From the NCBI GenBank assembly GCA_028283855.1, contig JAPWJX010000009.1:214633-278632 (forward strand): 64,000 nucleotides of DNA. The letters run 5' to 3'. A program made the position numbers and the translations under genes. The notes below the pieces were generated by a model. It saw nothing but the letters and a program-made list of their open reading frames with translations. It was not told the DNA's origin and ran no database searches. This document shows, in pieces, positions 31,670 through 41,737 of this stretch; the stretch's first letter is position 1; each line of letters starts with the position of its first letter. Source of the DNA: Verrucomicrobium sp. (GTDB lineage Bacteria; Verrucomicrobiota; Verrucomicrobiia; Methylacidiphilales; GAS474).

Positions 31670-32749
31670 ATGCCAAACACATTCGGCCACCTCTTCCGTA
31701 TCACCACCTGGGGTGAATCCCACGGCGGCGCGGTCGGCGTGGTCGTTGATGGGTGCCCTCCCCGGCTTCCCCTCACCGAGGCGATGATCCAGGTGGACCT
31801 GGACCGGCGCCGCCCCGGACAGAGCAAGATCGTCACTCCCCGGAAGGAATCGGACACCTGCCGGATCCTCTCCGGCGTCTCCGAGGGGCTTACCCTGGGC
31901 ACCCCCATCGCCATCTCCGTCACCAACGAGGATTTCCGTCCCGAGGCGTACAAGGAGATGGAGACTCTCTACCGCCCCTCCCACGCGGACTACACCTACC
32001 AGGCCAAGTACGGCATCCGCGCCGTGGCGGGCGGGGGCCGGGCCTCCGCGCGGGAAACCATCGGCCGCGTCGCGGGCGGGGCCGTCGCCTGGCAGCTCTT
32101 GCAAAAGGCCCTGCCGGGGCTGGAGATCGTCGCCTACGTCTCCCAGGTCCATGACGTCGAGGCCGGGGCCGATCCCGCCGCCGTCCGTCGGGAGGAGGTG
32201 GAAGGAAACATCGTCCGCTGGCCGGATGCGCGGGGCGCGGAAAAGATCGTCGAGAAGATCGAGGAAGCCCGCTCCCAGGGCGACTCCCTGGGCGGCGTCG
32301 TCAGCTGCGTGGTGCGCGGCATGCCCGTGGGCCTGGGCGAGCCGGTCTTCGACAAGCTGGAGGCCGACCTGGCCAAGGCCGTCATGAGCCTCCCCGCCTC
32401 AAAGGGCTTCGAGGTCGGCTCCGGCTTCTCCGGCGCGCGCCTGCGCGGCTCCGAGCACAACGACGCGTTCTATAACGAGAGCGGCCGCATCCGCACCCGG
32501 ACCAACCGCAGCGGCGGCATCCAGGGCGGCATCAGCAACGGGGAAGACCTTTTCCTGCGCGTCGCCTTCAAGCCGGTGGCGACGATCGCCCAGGCGCAGC
32601 AAACGGTTTCTACCAGCGGTGAGGAGGCGGAATTGAAAGCCCGCGGCCGTCACGACCCCTGCGTCCTGCCCCGGGCGGTGCCCATGGTGGAGGCGATGGT
32701 CCGCCTGGTCCTGGCCGACCATTGGCTGCGCCAGCAGGCGCAGGGCTAA
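31670..32749 (+). CDS. aroC: Chorismate synthase
   Basis: FMN-dependent last step of the shikimate pathway. It has 359 residues. The family N terminus [19 protein letters not shown] and the central [14 protein letters not shown] segment are intact. The frame is open 368 codons upstream antisense to aroK-proC, but conserved sequence begins at ATG 31670. It ends in a 4-nt CTAA overlap with the convergent unknown gene. Confidence 0.97.
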   Translation: MPNTFGHLFRITTWGESHGGAVGVVVDGCPPRLPLTEAMIQVDLDRRRPGQSKIVTPRKESDTCRILSGVSEGLTLGTPIAISVTNEDFRPEAYKEMETLYRPSHADYTYQAKYGIRAVAGGGRASARETIGRVAGGAVAWQLLQKALPGLEIVAYVSQVHDVEAGADPAAVRREEVEGNIVRWPDARGAEKIVEKIEEARSQGDSLGGVVSCVVRGMPVGLGEPVFDKLEADLAKAVMSLPASKGFEVGSGFSGARLRGSEHNDAFYNESGRIRTRTNRSGGIQGGISNGEDLFLRVAFKPVATIAQAQQTVSTSGEEAELKARGRHDPCVLPRAVPMVEAMVRLVLADHWLRQQAQG

Positions 32750-33375
32750 CGCGCGGCGTCGCGGTCCTGGCCGGGCGTGTCCGTGGACGGCTGCCCCTTG
32801 CTCCCCTTCATCTCTCCGGCGACGGAGGCGAGGCTCGCGTTCCGCTCCGCCCGCTTTTCGAGCATGGCGATCCAGGGCTCGAAATCGATGAAACTGTGGG
32901 GAAGCTCCAGGCCGTGCTCCACGGCCAATTCCTTGGCGGGAGGATAGACGGCCAGAAATTGGCCGAAGGAGAAGGCCATCGACTCCTCGATCCGGTGGAG
33001 CGGGCCGTCCGGGGTCTGACGGCCCAGGTAGTTGTTTTGGATGAGGACGTCCTGGGGCGACTTGTAGCTCTGGTCCTCGTCGGAAAACTCCCGGTAGAAC
33101 ACCTTCACGCGGGAGGAGACGATCTGCGCCTCGTATCCCTCCACGGGGGAGAGAGCCTGTTGCCCCGCCTTGAGAGGCGCGTCGAAATGGAGGTTCTTCG
33201 GAAACACCCGTGAAAGGTGGAAGCCCGCCTCCGGCTTCCGGCCCGGATCGGCCGCCAGGACCGGGGCGATGCGGGGCTGCCCGGGCGGAAGCTGGGCGAT
33301 CTCCACCTCATGCCTGTCGATAAGCCGCGCGGCGTGCCGCGCCCGTTCCACGTCGAACGTCCAATCGGTTGCCAT
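32746..33375 (-). CDS. Protein of unknown function (209 aa) downstream of thrC
   Basis: No family recognised. It is a soluble, charged protein without signal or membrane segments. The central part ([19 protein letters not shown]) and the aromatic run [16 protein letters not shown] look like a folded domain, and the last 30 residues are polar and probably disordered. It starts 4 nt after the thrC stop, so it is the third gene of the hom-thrC operon. Any link to threonine synthesis is unproven. Confidence 0.68.
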   Translation of the reverse strand: MATDWTFDVERARHAARLIDRHEVEIAQLPPGQPRIAPVLAADPGRKPEAGFHLSRVFPKNLHFDAPLKAGQQALSPVEGYEAQIVSSRVKVFYREFSDEDQSYKSPQDVLIQNNYLGRQTPDGPLHRIEESMAFSFGQFLAVYPPAKELAVEHGLELPHSFIDFEPWIAMLEKRAERNASLASVAGEMKGSKGQPSTDTPGQDRDAAR

Positions 33376-33379
33376 AAAT

Positions 33380-34450
33380 TTAAATGCCCAGCGCCTTGAG
33401 CACCGCCTCGGCGGTCGGGGCGGTGACCTTCGGTTCCTGGGCCGCGGCGGCCTTTGCCGCGTCCTGGTCCTTCAGCCCGTGCCCGGTCACCGTGACGGTG
33501 ACGCGGCTGCCCGCGGGCACCAGGCCGGCTTGGTGCGCCTTGATGAGCCCGGCGACGGGCGTCGCGGAGGCGGGCTCCACGAAAATGCCTTCCAGGGAGG
33601 CCAGCATCTTGTAGGCGGCGGCGATTTCCTCGTCCGTCACCTTGTCGATCCGCCCGTGGGACTCGGCGGCGGCGGCGGTGGCGCCCTTCCAGCTGGCCGG
33701 GTTGCCGATGCGGATGGCGCTGGCGAAGGTCTGGGGATCGGGGATCACCCGGTTCTCCACGATCGGGGCGGCCCCGGCGGCCTGGTAGCCGAAGATCTTC
33801 GGCGTCCGCGTGGAGAGGCCGTCCTGCGCGTATTCGCGAAAGCCCTTCCAGTAGGCGGTGATGTTCCCGGCGTTGCCCACGGGGAGGAAATGGAAGTCGG
33901 GCGCGTCGCCCAGGACGTCGCAGATCTCGAAGGCGGCGGTCTTCTGCCCCTCCAGGCGGACCGGGTTGATCGAGTTGACGACGGCGAATTCCGGCCGCTG
34001 CCCCAGGTCGCGGACGACGTTGAGCGCGTCGTCGAAATTCCCCTCGATCATGACCAGTTCCGCGCCGTACATGAGGGCCTGGGAAAGCTTCCCCAGGGAA
34101 ATCTTCCCGTGCGGCAGGATGACGATGCAGCGCAGTTCCGCCCGCGCGGCGTAGGCGGCGGCGGAGGCGGAGGTGTTCCCGGTGCTGGCGCAGACGACGG
34201 CCTGGGCCCCTTTGTGGACGGCCTCGCTCATCGCCATCGTCATGCCCCGGTCCTTGAAGGAGGCCGTCGGGTTGGCCGCCTCGAACTTCACGTGCAGGTC
34301 GATGTCGGCCCCGATGGCCTTCGGCAGGCGCGGCGCCGGAATGAGCGGGGTGTTCCCCTCCAAAAGGGTGATGACGCGGCGGTAATCCTGAATGGGCAGG
34401 CGGCTGCGGTAGGCCTCCATCACGCCGGGCCAGCGCGGCGCGCGGCTCAT
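33380..34450 (-). CDS. thrC: Threonine synthase
   Basis: PLP enzyme converting O-phosphohomoserine to threonine. It has 356 residues, the short bacterial class. The Schiff-base lysine is K66 in [11 protein letters not shown], and the phosphate-binding loop is [12 protein letters not shown]. Its start overlaps the hom stop by 4 nt (ATGA). Confidence 0.95.
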   Translation of the reverse strand: MSRAPRWPGVMEAYRSRLPIQDYRRVITLLEGNTPLIPAPRLPKAIGADIDLHVKFEAANPTASFKDRGMTMAMSEAVHKGAQAVVCASTGNTSASAAAYAARAELRCIVILPHGKISLGKLSQALMYGAELVMIEGNFDDALNVVRDLGQRPEFAVVNSINPVRLEGQKTAAFEICDVLGDAPDFHFLPVGNAGNITAYWKGFREYAQDGLSTRTPKIFGYQAAGAAPIVENRVIPDPQTFASAIRIGNPASWKGATAAAAESHGRIDKVTDEEIAAAYKMLASLEGIFVEPASATPVAGLIKAHQAGLVPAGSRVTVTVTGHGLKDQDAAKAAAAQEPKVTAPTAEAVLKALGI

Positions 34451-35733
34451 GACGTGAAGTCCTCGACCCGCAGGCTGACGGCGGGCCCCTTCACGATGGG
34501 GAGCTGCTCCAGCTCGACGCGGGCTTCCTGGAAATCGTGCGTGTTCGCGTCATGGATCATGAGGATGAGGGGCACCGGCCCGCCGGAGCCCTCCGGCTGG
34601 ATGACGGAGGAGATGCCGATCTTCCGCCGCCCCAGGACGGCGGCCACCTGGGCCAGGACGCCCGGCTGGTCTTCCACCATCAGACGCAGGTAGTAGCGGG
34701 CGACGACGTCGTCCGGCGTCGCCAGGCGGACGTTGCCTGCCTGGCTCCAGAGGAGCCCGCCCTGCTCCGCGCCCTGGGCCAGGGAGGCCAGGTCGCTTAA
34801 GACGGCGCTGGCGGTGGGATCGGCCCCGGCGCCGCGGCCGTAGAATAGTGTTTCGCCGACGACGTCGCCCCGGACGAGGACCGCGTTGAAGACTCCCTTG
34901 ATGGAAGCCAGCACGTGATTGAGCGGGACGAGGGTGGGCTGCACCTGCACCTCCACGCGCTTGGAGCGGCCTGCCTTGAGGATGGCCAGGAGCTTCACCT
35001 CGTAGCCGAGGCTGTGGGCGAACTGGATGTCTTTCCGTTCCAGGTTGCTGATGCCCTTCGTCGGGATTTCCTTGAGGGAGGGCCAGAAGCCGTAGGCCAG
35101 GGCGGCCAGGACGGCGGCCTTGTGGGCGGTGTCGTAGCCGTCGACGTCGAGGCTCTCGTCAGCCTCCGCGTAGCCCAGTTTCTTGGCCTCGGCCAGGACG
35201 GAGGCGTAGTCCAGCCCCTCCGCGCTCATGCGGGAAAGGATGTAATTGCAGGTCCCGTTGATGATGCCGTAGATGGCGGTGATCCGGTTGGCGATCAGGC
35301 CTTCCCGCAGGGATTGGAGGAGCGGGATGCCGCCGGCGACGCTCGCCTCGTAGAGGAGCTGGCGCTTCTTCTCGGCGGCCAGCTGGAACAGTTCCGCGCC
35401 GCGCTCCGCCAGCAGGGCCTTGTTGGCGGTGACGACGTGCTTGCCCGCTTCCAGGGCCCCGCGGATCAGCTCAAAGGCGTCGCCCGTGCCGCCGATCAGC
35501 TCGACGATGACGTCCAGGTCCGGGTTCTTCACCAGGTCCCGCCAATCCCGGGTGACGATCTCCGGGGGTAGATTGAGGGCGGCGACCTTTTCCGGGTTGC
35601 GGACGGCCACCTGGCGGATTTCCAGCGGGCGGCCGCAGCGTTGCAGCAGGATGTCCGCTTGTCCCCGCAGATGGGTCCAGACCCCCTGCCCCACCGTTCC
35701 CATTCCGGCCAAACCGATTTTAAGAGGCGTCAT
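34447..35733 (-). CDS. hom: Homoserine dehydrogenase (with C-terminal ACT domain)
   Basis: Reduces aspartate semialdehyde to homoserine. It has 428 residues. The NAD(P)-binding motif GMGTVGQGV is near residue 10, the catalytic region [19 protein letters not shown] is central, and residues about 350-428 form an ACT domain likely giving threonine feedback control. It is first in hom-thrC-unknown; the terminator of the preceding minus-strand gene lies just upstream. Confidence 0.96.
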   Translation of the reverse strand: MTPLKIGLAGMGTVGQGVWTHLRGQADILLQRCGRPLEIRQVAVRNPEKVAALNLPPEIVTRDWRDLVKNPDLDVIVELIGGTGDAFELIRGALEAGKHVVTANKALLAERGAELFQLAAEKKRQLLYEASVAGGIPLLQSLREGLIANRITAIYGIINGTCNYILSRMSAEGLDYASVLAEAKKLGYAEADESLDVDGYDTAHKAAVLAALAYGFWPSLKEIPTKGISNLERKDIQFAHSLGYEVKLLAILKAGRSKRVEVQVQPTLVPLNHVLASIKGVFNAVLVRGDVVGETLFYGRGAGADPTASAVLSDLASLAQGAEQGGLLWSQAGNVRLATPDDVVARYYLRLMVEDQPGVLAQVAAVLGRRKIGISSVIQPEGSGGPVPLILMIHDANTHDFQEARVELEQLPIVKGPAVSLRVEDFTS

Positions 35734-35755
35734 GCGTGATGGGGCTACTCAAAAC

Positions 35756-35791
35756 AAAAACCCCCGCAGATTCAAAAAGAATCTGCGGGGG
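35756..35791 (-). terminator. Rho-independent terminator after the 156-aa unknown gene
   Basis: A perfect 13-bp stem (35761-35773 with 35779-35791) with an AAAAA loop on the plus strand. On the minus strand it runs into TTTTTGTTTT. It isolates the 35820-36290 gene from hom. Confidence 0.92.
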
Positions 35792-35819
35792 CGAAAAGTG
35801 TGGCCCGGCTAAAAGCGGC

Positions 35820-36290
35820 TTACCGCTCCTGTCCCTGCTGCTTCGTGGGAGCCTGACTATCCTGGCTGTGCTGGCCGGAGCGCGGCACGTTGGTCAAGCC
35901 CTGCCAGGCCTGGGCGGCCAGGTTCACCGGCCGGACTTCCGGCTGGTAGGCGGATTTGTTGGCCACGGGCTGGCCGGCGTGCAGCAGGTTGCCCAGGTCT
36001 TCCTTCGAATAAAGCACCTGCACGTCGGTGCGCTCCTGCGTTTGGCCCAGATTGACCTTGGTGGGTGCGGAAGGGGTCAACTGGCCCGTGGCTTGGGAGA
36101 TCGAAATCTCCTTCGGGCCTGCCTGCGGCGTGGGAGCGGGGGCCGCCTGGGAAAGTTCTTTCCGGATCCGCTGCTCGCTTTCCACCGCCTGCTGATGGCG
36201 GGCGGCGGTCTGCTGCGCTATTTGGTCGGCAGTGGGAGCCGAAGCAAACTGGATGTGGACCGGCGTCGCGTGCGTTTGATCTTGGGCCAT
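35820..36290 (-). CDS. Protein of unknown function (156 aa), Gln/Ala/Pro-rich
   Basis: No family recognised. It is low in complexity, rich in Gln, Ala, Pro, Ser and Thr, with no signal peptide, probably largely disordered. A short segment (RTDVQVLYSKEDLGNLL) may fold. The start is directly preceded by the 13-bp TTCGGC/GCCGAA hairpin; no Shine-Dalgarno site lies between hairpin and ATG. It has its own strong terminator, so it is a single-gene unit. Confidence 0.6.
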   Translation of the reverse strand: MAQDQTHATPVHIQFASAPTADQIAQQTAARHQQAVESEQRIRKELSQAAPAPTPQAGPKEISISQATGQLTPSAPTKVNLGQTQERTDVQVLYSKEDLGNLLHAGQPVANKSAYQPEVRPVNLAAQAWQGLTNVPRSGQHSQDSQAPTKQQGQER

Positions 36291-36300
36291 ATAATAGTAA

Positions 36301-36330
36301 TTCGGCTATTTCCCCCCGGAAATAGCCGAA
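36301..36330 (-). promoter_or_regulatory. Long hairpin element, copy 2, before the 156-aa unknown gene
   Basis: A perfect 13-bp stem with a 4-nt loop. On the minus strand its outer arms are TTCGGC and GCCGAA, followed by TTA, CTATTAT and the ATG at 36290. The spacing from GCCGAATTA to ATG is 7 nt, identical to copy 3 at 40911. It could also end transcription of the 80-aa gene upstream, but its T tract on the minus strand is lacking. Confidence 0.55.
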
Positions 36331-36355
36331 AAACTATTTATTAAATGAACCTTCT

Positions 36356-36598
36356 TTACTTGGTCGGCTGACGCTGCGCGTCGATCTTGATGGTCAGTGG
36401 GCGGCCTTCCGGATCGACCTGCCAGCGGCGGGTGGCGGCCAGAGGACTTAAATCTTTGGAGGTGTTTGCCTTAGGGCTAACGGCCAGGCTAACCGGCTTC
36501 ACGGCGGGCTTCGGCTCGGCGGGCGCCTTCTTCTCCTGCTGGGCGGCGGCGCTCAGGGTGGCGAATGCGAGGACGGCGGCGGGCAAAGTCTTGTTCAT
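36356..36598 (-). CDS. Small exported protein of unknown function (80 aa)
   Basis: A signal peptide (LPAAVLAFATLSAAAQ) followed by a lysine/proline-rich linker and a short tail (RRWQVDPEGRPLTIKIDAQ). It is too short for a recognised domain and is probably periplasmic. It lies 65 nt upstream of the 156-aa gene, with the long hairpin in between, and is divergent from the lipoprotein gene at 36712. Confidence 0.6.
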   Translation of the reverse strand: MNKTLPAAVLAFATLSAAAQQEKKAPAEPKPAVKPVSLAVSPKANTSKDLSPLAATRRWQVDPEGRPLTIKIDAQRQPTK

Positions 36599-36711
36599 GA
36601 CCTTGTAATTAGGCTATCGGACGCCGGAGGTTTCCCGGGAATGCGAATATAAGTATTTATACCCACTCCGCTGTTGATTGCCAAAAGAGAGGCGGACGCT
36701 AAGTAAACGGA

Positions 36712-37545
36712 ATGAACTGGCGGCGGATGGCGGTGCTGGGAACGGCGGGACTTCTGCTCTTGGCGGGGTGCGGGAAGAAGACCGACCAGCCGGTCATCGC
36801 CCTTTTGACCGACGACGAAAGCGGCCAGGCTTCCGCCCAAATCCAAGGAGCCATTTACGGCGCCGACGCCCAGGCCCGCGTCACCCACCTTCTGCGCCTG
36901 CCCACGGGAGACATGAAGCAGGCGGCTTATCTCCTGGACCAGGCGGTGACCCGTTTCCCAGCGGGGACGATCTTCGTCGTCGCCACGGGAGACCTGGCCA
37001 AGCATCCCCTCCTCCTGGTCCGCACGGCGGCGAAGAAATACTACCTGGCGCCGGACGACGGCGTCCTTAGCTTCGTGACGGCGCGGGAGGGGCTGGGCAA
37101 GGCCTGGCAGCTGGATCGCGGCCTTTCAGGCAAGGCGGGCCTCGATTACCTGGGCGCGATGGCCGGGCTGCTTGCCGAATCCGGCAAGCCGGAGAACCTC
37201 AACGGCGCGGAAGTCCGCACGCTGGAAACGCTGCCGGTCAATCTGGCCCACCTTTCAGGCCGGACGATCGCCGGGGAAATCGCCCACATCGACGAGGAGG
37301 GCACGCTGCTCACCAACATTCCCGAAAAGCTGGCGTCCTGGATGAAGGAAGGGAACCTCCTGCGTTTCACCGTGGGACGGGAGAACTTCTCCGCGCCGCT
37401 CGTCGCCAACGCGGCGGAGGTGGGGCCGGGCCGTTTCGTCGCCCTCTTCACGCAGGAAGGCCGCCTGAAGATCGTCCGCAATAAGGGATCGGCGGCGAAG
37501 CAGCTCGGCGCGGCCGTGGGCGACGCCGTCTTGATCCGGCCTTAA
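36712..37545 (+). CDS. Lipoprotein related to SAM hydroxide adenosyltransferases (DUF62), probably inactive
   Basis: A 277-residue protein with a lipobox ending LLAGC (C20). Family landmarks are present in order: ALLTD near residue 30, a hydrophobic strand before a PDDG loop (usually PDNG), and the C-terminal AGEIAHIDEEGTLLTNI corresponding to the IxGxVxxxDxFGNLxTNI segment. The VVDPGVG...R stretch that carries catalytic Asp and Arg reads VVATGDLAKHP here, so catalysis is doubtful. Canonical members are cytosolic; a membrane-anchored form is unusual. It ends in a 4-nt TTAA overlap with nnr. Confidence 0.72.
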   Translation: MNWRRMAVLGTAGLLLLAGCGKKTDQPVIALLTDDESGQASAQIQGAIYGADAQARVTHLLRLPTGDMKQAAYLLDQAVTRFPAGTIFVVATGDLAKHPLLLVRTAAKKYYLAPDDGVLSFVTAREGLGKAWQLDRGLSGKAGLDYLGAMAGLLAESGKPENLNGAEVRTLETLPVNLAHLSGRTIAGEIAHIDEEGTLLTNIPEKLASWMKEGNLLRFTVGRENFSAPLVANAAEVGPGRFVALFTQEGRLKIVRNKGSAAKQLGAAVGDAVLIRP

Positions 37546-39020
37546 ACCGTCTCCCGCAGGTCGGCGATCGCGTCGGCCAGGCGGCCGGCCACTTCTTCCC
37601 CGCCCATCCCCTCTTCCGCGCCCCGGGCGCGCAGCGCCAGGTCGGCAGCCCGTCCGTGGAGCCAGGCGCCCAGGCGCGCGGCGTCCCCCAGGGAAAGCTT
37701 TTGTCCCAGCAGGCCCGCGATAATACCGGTCAAAAGGTCTCCCGATCCGCCGGTGGCCAGGCCGGGGTTGCCCGTCGTGTTGTAGGCAAGCGGGCGGCCC
37801 GGCTCCGCGATCACGGTACGGCAGCCCTTGAGAAGGAGGACGACGCCGTGCTCTTCCGCGAAGGCGGCGGCCTTTGCCGGGCGTTCCGCCAGGGAGAACT
37901 TGCCGCCCAGGAGCCGCTCCATCTCCCCCGGGTGCGGGGTCAGCACGGCCCGGCCCCGGCAGAGGGAGAGAAGCGCGGGGTCCCGAGCCAAAAGGGTCAG
38001 CCCATCGGCGTCGATGACCAGCGGGGCTTTGGTTTCCTCCAGCAAGCGGCGTAGCAGGGCCGCCGCGGCGGAGCCGGTGCCCAGCCCCGGCCCGGCGGCC
38101 AAGGCGTGGACCTTTTCCAGGATTTGCCGGGTGAAGGCGTCGTCCGCCGTGGAGACGACCATCGCCTGCAACGGAGCGCGCGCGGCGACGAGCTTCCACA
38201 CCTCCGGCGGGACCAGGATGTTGAGGAGCCCCGTGCCGACGCGCAGCGCGCCCAGGGAGGAAAGGATCGGCGCGCCGATCAGGCCGGGAGAGCCTCCGGC
38301 GATGGCGATCCGGCCGAACTGGCTCTTGTGGGAGGCCGGGGCCCGGCGCGGCAAAAGCGGGCGCAGCAGCTCCCGGTCGAGGGCCTCCCGGCGGGCGGCG
38401 TATTCCGGCATCGCGTCGAAGATGGGGACCGGCTCGATCCGGCCCACCCAATCGGCCTTTTCTTCCAGGAAAAGGCGCTCCTTGCCGAAGCCGATGGAAA
38501 GGGTCAGGTCGGCGCGGACGGCTTCCCCCTCCGCATGGAGGCCGGTGGGGCCGTCGACGGCGGCGACGCGGAAGAAGCGTTCCGCCCGGGCCCGGTTGAC
38601 CGCGGCGACGGTCTCCGCCAGCTCCGGCCGCAGCGGCCCTTTGGCGCCGATGCCCAGCAGCGCGTCGATGACGACGCCGTCCGCCCCGGGCCACGGAATC
38701 GGATCGCGCGGGGAAAGAGGCTTCAAATCGCCCGGCAACCGCTCCCATTGGCGGCGGCACAGGCCGCCCAGGTCCGCCTGGGCCAGGAGAAGGCGGACGG
38801 TCCACCCGGCGGCGAGCAGATGACGGGCGACGACCAGGCCGTCCCCGCCGTTGTTCCCCTTCCCGACCAGGAAAAGGCTCTCCCGGGGGCCGGGAAACTC
38901 CCGCCGCAGGATGGCGGCCATGCGGGCCCCGGCCCGCTCCATCAACTCCTCCGCGCCGGTCCCGGCGGCGATGACCCAGTCCTCGGCGGCGCGGACCTCC
39001 TCGGGCGGTAGGATTTTCAC
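37542..39020 (-). CDS. nnr: Bifunctional NAD(P)H-hydrate epimerase/dehydratase (Nnr)
   Basis: Repairs hydrated NADH and NADPH. It has 492 residues in two domains. Residues 1 to about 215 are the YjeF_N epimerase (GKGNNGGDGLVVARHL), and about 225-492 the ribokinase-like dehydratase, with NTTGNPGLATGGSGDLLTG near the active site. It begins 4 nt after the pckG stop, so the two are likely co-transcribed. Confidence 0.95.
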   Translation of the reverse strand: MKILPPEEVRAAEDWVIAAGTGAEELMERAGARMAAILRREFPGPRESLFLVGKGNNGGDGLVVARHLLAAGWTVRLLLAQADLGGLCRRQWERLPGDLKPLSPRDPIPWPGADGVVIDALLGIGAKGPLRPELAETVAAVNRARAERFFRVAAVDGPTGLHAEGEAVRADLTLSIGFGKERLFLEEKADWVGRIEPVPIFDAMPEYAARREALDRELLRPLLPRRAPASHKSQFGRIAIAGGSPGLIGAPILSSLGALRVGTGLLNILVPPEVWKLVAARAPLQAMVVSTADDAFTRQILEKVHALAAGPGLGTGSAAAALLRRLLEETKAPLVIDADGLTLLARDPALLSLCRGRAVLTPHPGEMERLLGGKFSLAERPAKAAAFAEEHGVVLLLKGCRTVIAEPGRPLAYNTTGNPGLATGGSGDLLTGIIAGLLGQKLSLGDAARLGAWLHGRAADLALRARGAEEGMGGEEVAGRLADAIADLRETV

Positions 39021-39024
39021 GGGG

Positions 39025-40821
39025 TTAAAGGCGGCAGACCAGCAGCTCCCGCTCCAGCGGGATTTCCTTGGGCAGATGATCGTCCAGCTTCAGGAAAAAT
39101 TGCTCATGATCGAGCGTTTGCAAGCGCCACTTCTCCCGGTCGATGGCCATCGCCTGGGCGAATTTCTCCGGAGGATAGTCGAGGCCCCGGAAATCGATGT
39201 CCACGTGGCGCGGCACCCAGCCCAGGGGGGATTCCGCCGCCCCGGCCCGGCCCCGCGCGCGGTCGACGATCCACTTGAGCACGCGCATGTTTTCCCCGAA
39301 GCCGGGCCAGAGGAAAGTCCCCTCCCCGTCCTTGCGGAACCAGTTCACATGGAAAACGGGCGGCGGCGCGGCGACCTGCTTCCCCATCTTCAGCCAGTGG
39401 CGGATATAGTCGCCCATGTTGTAACCGCAGAAGGGAAGCATCGCCATCGGATCGTGGCGGACCTGGCCGATCGCGCCGGTGGCGGCGGCCGTCGTCTCCG
39501 AGCCCATGGTGGCGCCCAGGTAAACGCCGTGGGTCCAGTTGAAGGCCTGGAAGACCAGCGGCATGTCGTGGCTGCGGCGGCCGCCGAAGATGATGGCGCT
39601 CAAGGGGACGCCTTCCGGGTCCTCCCAGCGCGGGTCGATGCTGGGACACTGCGCGGCGGGCGCGGTGAAGCGGGAATTCGGATGGGCCGCCTTCGTCCCG
39701 GAGGCGGGTGTCCAGGGGTTTCCCTGCCAGTCGGTCAGGTTCGGCGGCGGGTCGGAGAGGCCTTCCCACCAGACGTCGCCGTCCGGGGTCAGGGCCACGT
39801 TGGTGAAGAGGGTGTTCTTCGCCATGGTGGCCATGGCGTTGGGATTGGATTTCACGGATGTCCCCGGCGCGACGCCGAAGAAGCCCGCCTCCGGATTGAC
39901 CGCGCGCAGGGTGCCGTCCGGCCCGGGGCGGATCCAGGCGATGTCGTCCCCCACCGTCGTCACCTTCCAGCCGTTGAAGCTGGCGGGCGGGATGAGCATG
40001 GCGAAGTTCGTCTTCCCGCAGGCGCTGGGGAAGGCCGCGGCGACGTAGGCCTTTTCCCCCTCCGGCGACTCGACGCCCAGGATGAGCATGTGCTCCGCCA
40101 TCCAGTCTTCCTCCCGGGCGATGACGGAGGCGATGCGCAGGGCGAAGCATTTCTTTCCCAAAAGGGCGTTGCCGCCGTAGCCGCTGCCGAAGGACCAGAT
40201 TTCCCGGTCTTCCGGGAAGTGGACGATGTATTTCTCCTTATTGCAGGGCCAGGGCGTATCGTCCTGGCCGGGGGCCAAAGGAGCGCCGACGGAGTGGACA
40301 CAGGGGACGAAGGCGCCGTCCTCCCCCAGGGCTTCCAGGGCGGCGGCGCCCATCCGGGTCATGATCCGCATGCTGGCGGCGACGTAGGGGGAATCGGTCA
40401 GCTCCACGCCCAGCTGGGCCAGGGGGGAGCCGATCGGCCCCATGGAAAAGGGGACGACGTAGAGCGTCCGCCCCTTCATGGCCCCGTGGAAAAGGCCTTT
40501 CAGGGTTTTGCGCATCTCCTTGGGGGAGACCCAGTTGTTCGTGGGCCCGGCCTCGGACTTCGTGCGGCTGCAAATAAAGGTGCGGTCCTCGACGCGGGCC
40601 ACGTCGTCCGGGTGGGAGCAGGCCAGGTAGCTGCCGGGACGTTTTTCGGGATTCAGAGGGCGGAGGGTCCCCTTTTCCACCATTTCGGCGCAGAGGCGGT
40701 CGTATTCCTCCTGGGAGCCGTCACACCAGTGGACGCGGTCCGGCTGGGTCAGGGCGGCGATCTGCTCAACCCACGCCAAAAGGCGTTTGTGGCGGGTCGG
40801 CAAAGGGGGGACCGATGTCAT
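39025..40821 (-). CDS. pckG: Phosphoenolpyruvate carboxykinase (GTP)
   Basis: Converts oxaloacetate to PEP with GTP in gluconeogenesis. It has 598 residues, the size of the GTP-dependent class; the ATP class is about 530 and unrelated in these motifs. The P-loop with the hyper-reactive cysteine reads [12 protein letters not shown]. It is divergent from the HAD paralogue array across a 105-nt region and is followed closely by nnr. Confidence 0.96.
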   Translation of the reverse strand: MTSVPPLPTRHKRLLAWVEQIAALTQPDRVHWCDGSQEEYDRLCAEMVEKGTLRPLNPEKRPGSYLACSHPDDVARVEDRTFICSRTKSEAGPTNNWVSPKEMRKTLKGLFHGAMKGRTLYVVPFSMGPIGSPLAQLGVELTDSPYVAASMRIMTRMGAAALEALGEDGAFVPCVHSVGAPLAPGQDDTPWPCNKEKYIVHFPEDREIWSFGSGYGGNALLGKKCFALRIASVIAREEDWMAEHMLILGVESPEGEKAYVAAAFPSACGKTNFAMLIPPASFNGWKVTTVGDDIAWIRPGPDGTLRAVNPEAGFFGVAPGTSVKSNPNAMATMAKNTLFTNVALTPDGDVWWEGLSDPPPNLTDWQGNPWTPASGTKAAHPNSRFTAPAAQCPSIDPRWEDPEGVPLSAIIFGGRRSHDMPLVFQAFNWTHGVYLGATMGSETTAAATGAIGQVRHDPMAMLPFCGYNMGDYIRHWLKMGKQVAAPPPVFHVNWFRKDGEGTFLWPGFGENMRVLKWIVDRARGRAGAAESPLGWVPRHVDIDFRGLDYPPEKFAQAMAIDREKWRLQTLDHEQFFLKLDDHLPKEIPLERELLVCRL

Positions 40822-40894
40822 TTATCGAAAGTAGGTGGGGGGGGCCAAAGGGCCAGTGCAAATTCCTCGACAAAAAAGGTTATTTCTTCAGGTT

Positions 40895-40916
40895 TTCGGC
40901 CTCCCCAATAGCCGAA
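40895..40916 (+). promoter_or_regulatory. Hairpin element, copy 3, before the HAD array
   Basis: TTCGGC (40895-40900) and GCCGAA (40911-40916) flank a 10-nt spacer ending in AATA. GCCGAA is followed by TTA, then 7 nt and the ATG at 40927, the same spacing as copy 2. It lies at the 5' end of the four-gene HAD cluster and may control the whole cluster. Confidence 0.45.
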
Positions 40917-40926
40917 TTACTGAGCA

Positions 40927-41727
40927 ATGACTCCGCTGCGCCCGCTGGACATTCTGGTCGACAAAGACGATGTGGTGCTGGACAGCACCGTGGCCCTCCT
41001 TAACAAGGCTAACGACGCCACCGTCAACCCCTGCCCGCGCAAACTCGTCGACGCCGATTGGGACCATTGGACCGCCGGCTACCTGCAGTGCATCGCGGGA
41101 AAGCAGCTCAAGCCCGGCGTCCCCATCCTGGGCAAGGACGGCGAAATTTATCTGAGCAAGGGGACCGAGCACTTCATGGCCAGCCCGGAAGACACCCAGG
41201 GCGTCAACATCCTGAACCTCAAGACCCCGGAGCTGCTGAACAACATCGACTTCATTCCCGGGGCCAAGGAAGCCGTGGCCGCCATGATCCAGGCGCCGAG
41301 CATGAACCCCTTCTTCGTCACCGCCGTCTATCCGCCGGAAAGCGCGGAGACGGAAAAGAGCTGGAAGCGGGGCCTGGTGCAGGCGCACTTCCCCGAGCTT
41401 TCCGAGAAACTCCACTTCGACCTCGATAAAAGCCGCTACCAGGCCGACGTCATGGTCGACGACGGCGTCCACAACCACCGCCCCTTCCGCCGCGTGGCCG
41501 CCGAAGAGGGGCGCCCGGTCCTCTCCCTCATCGTGAACCGGGAAATGAGCAAGGACGAGGTGGTCCACGGCGCCGTCCGCGTCGACAACCTGGCCGAAGC
41601 GGCCTTCATCGCCGCCCAGGTGGCCGAGCAGCGCCGCCGCGATTTCGAAGGGGTCAAGCGCCTCCCCGGCGGCAACCCCGATCTGGCCCTCAAGGTGCCG
41701 CAGCAGGAAACCGTCCACGGGAAATAA
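40927..41727 (+). CDS. HAD-fold nucleotidase-like paralogue 1 (divergent)
   Basis: A 266-residue cytosolic protein, first of four tandem paralogues. Motif I reads D12-K-D14-D-V, keeping the nucleophile and acid aspartates but with V in place of the T of copies 2-4; DxDxV also occurs in mitochondrial-type 5'(3')-deoxyribonucleotidases. Motif II is FVTA, and motif IV is MVDDGVHNH. The C-terminal tail is the least similar of the four. It is followed by copy 2 after 10 nt. A phosphatase or nucleotidase activity is inferred from motifs only. Confidence 0.75.
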   Translation: MTPLRPLDILVDKDDVVLDSTVALLNKANDATVNPCPRKLVDADWDHWTAGYLQCIAGKQLKPGVPILGKDGEIYLSKGTEHFMASPEDTQGVNILNLKTPELLNNIDFIPGAKEAVAAMIQAPSMNPFFVTAVYPPESAETEKSWKRGLVQAHFPELSEKLHFDLDKSRYQADVMVDDGVHNHRPFRRVAAEEGRPVLSLIVNREMSKDEVVHGAVRVDNLAEAAFIAAQVAEQRRRDFEGVKRLPGGNPDLALKVPQQETVHGK

Positions 41728-41737
41728 AGGGAAGCAT

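Noticed and set aside
36298..36306. GCCGAATTA as a sigma-28 -10 element (consensus GCCGATAA)
   Set aside because: No TAAA -35 motif lies 15 bp upstream at any of the three sites, and the position so near the ATG would leave almost no leader.
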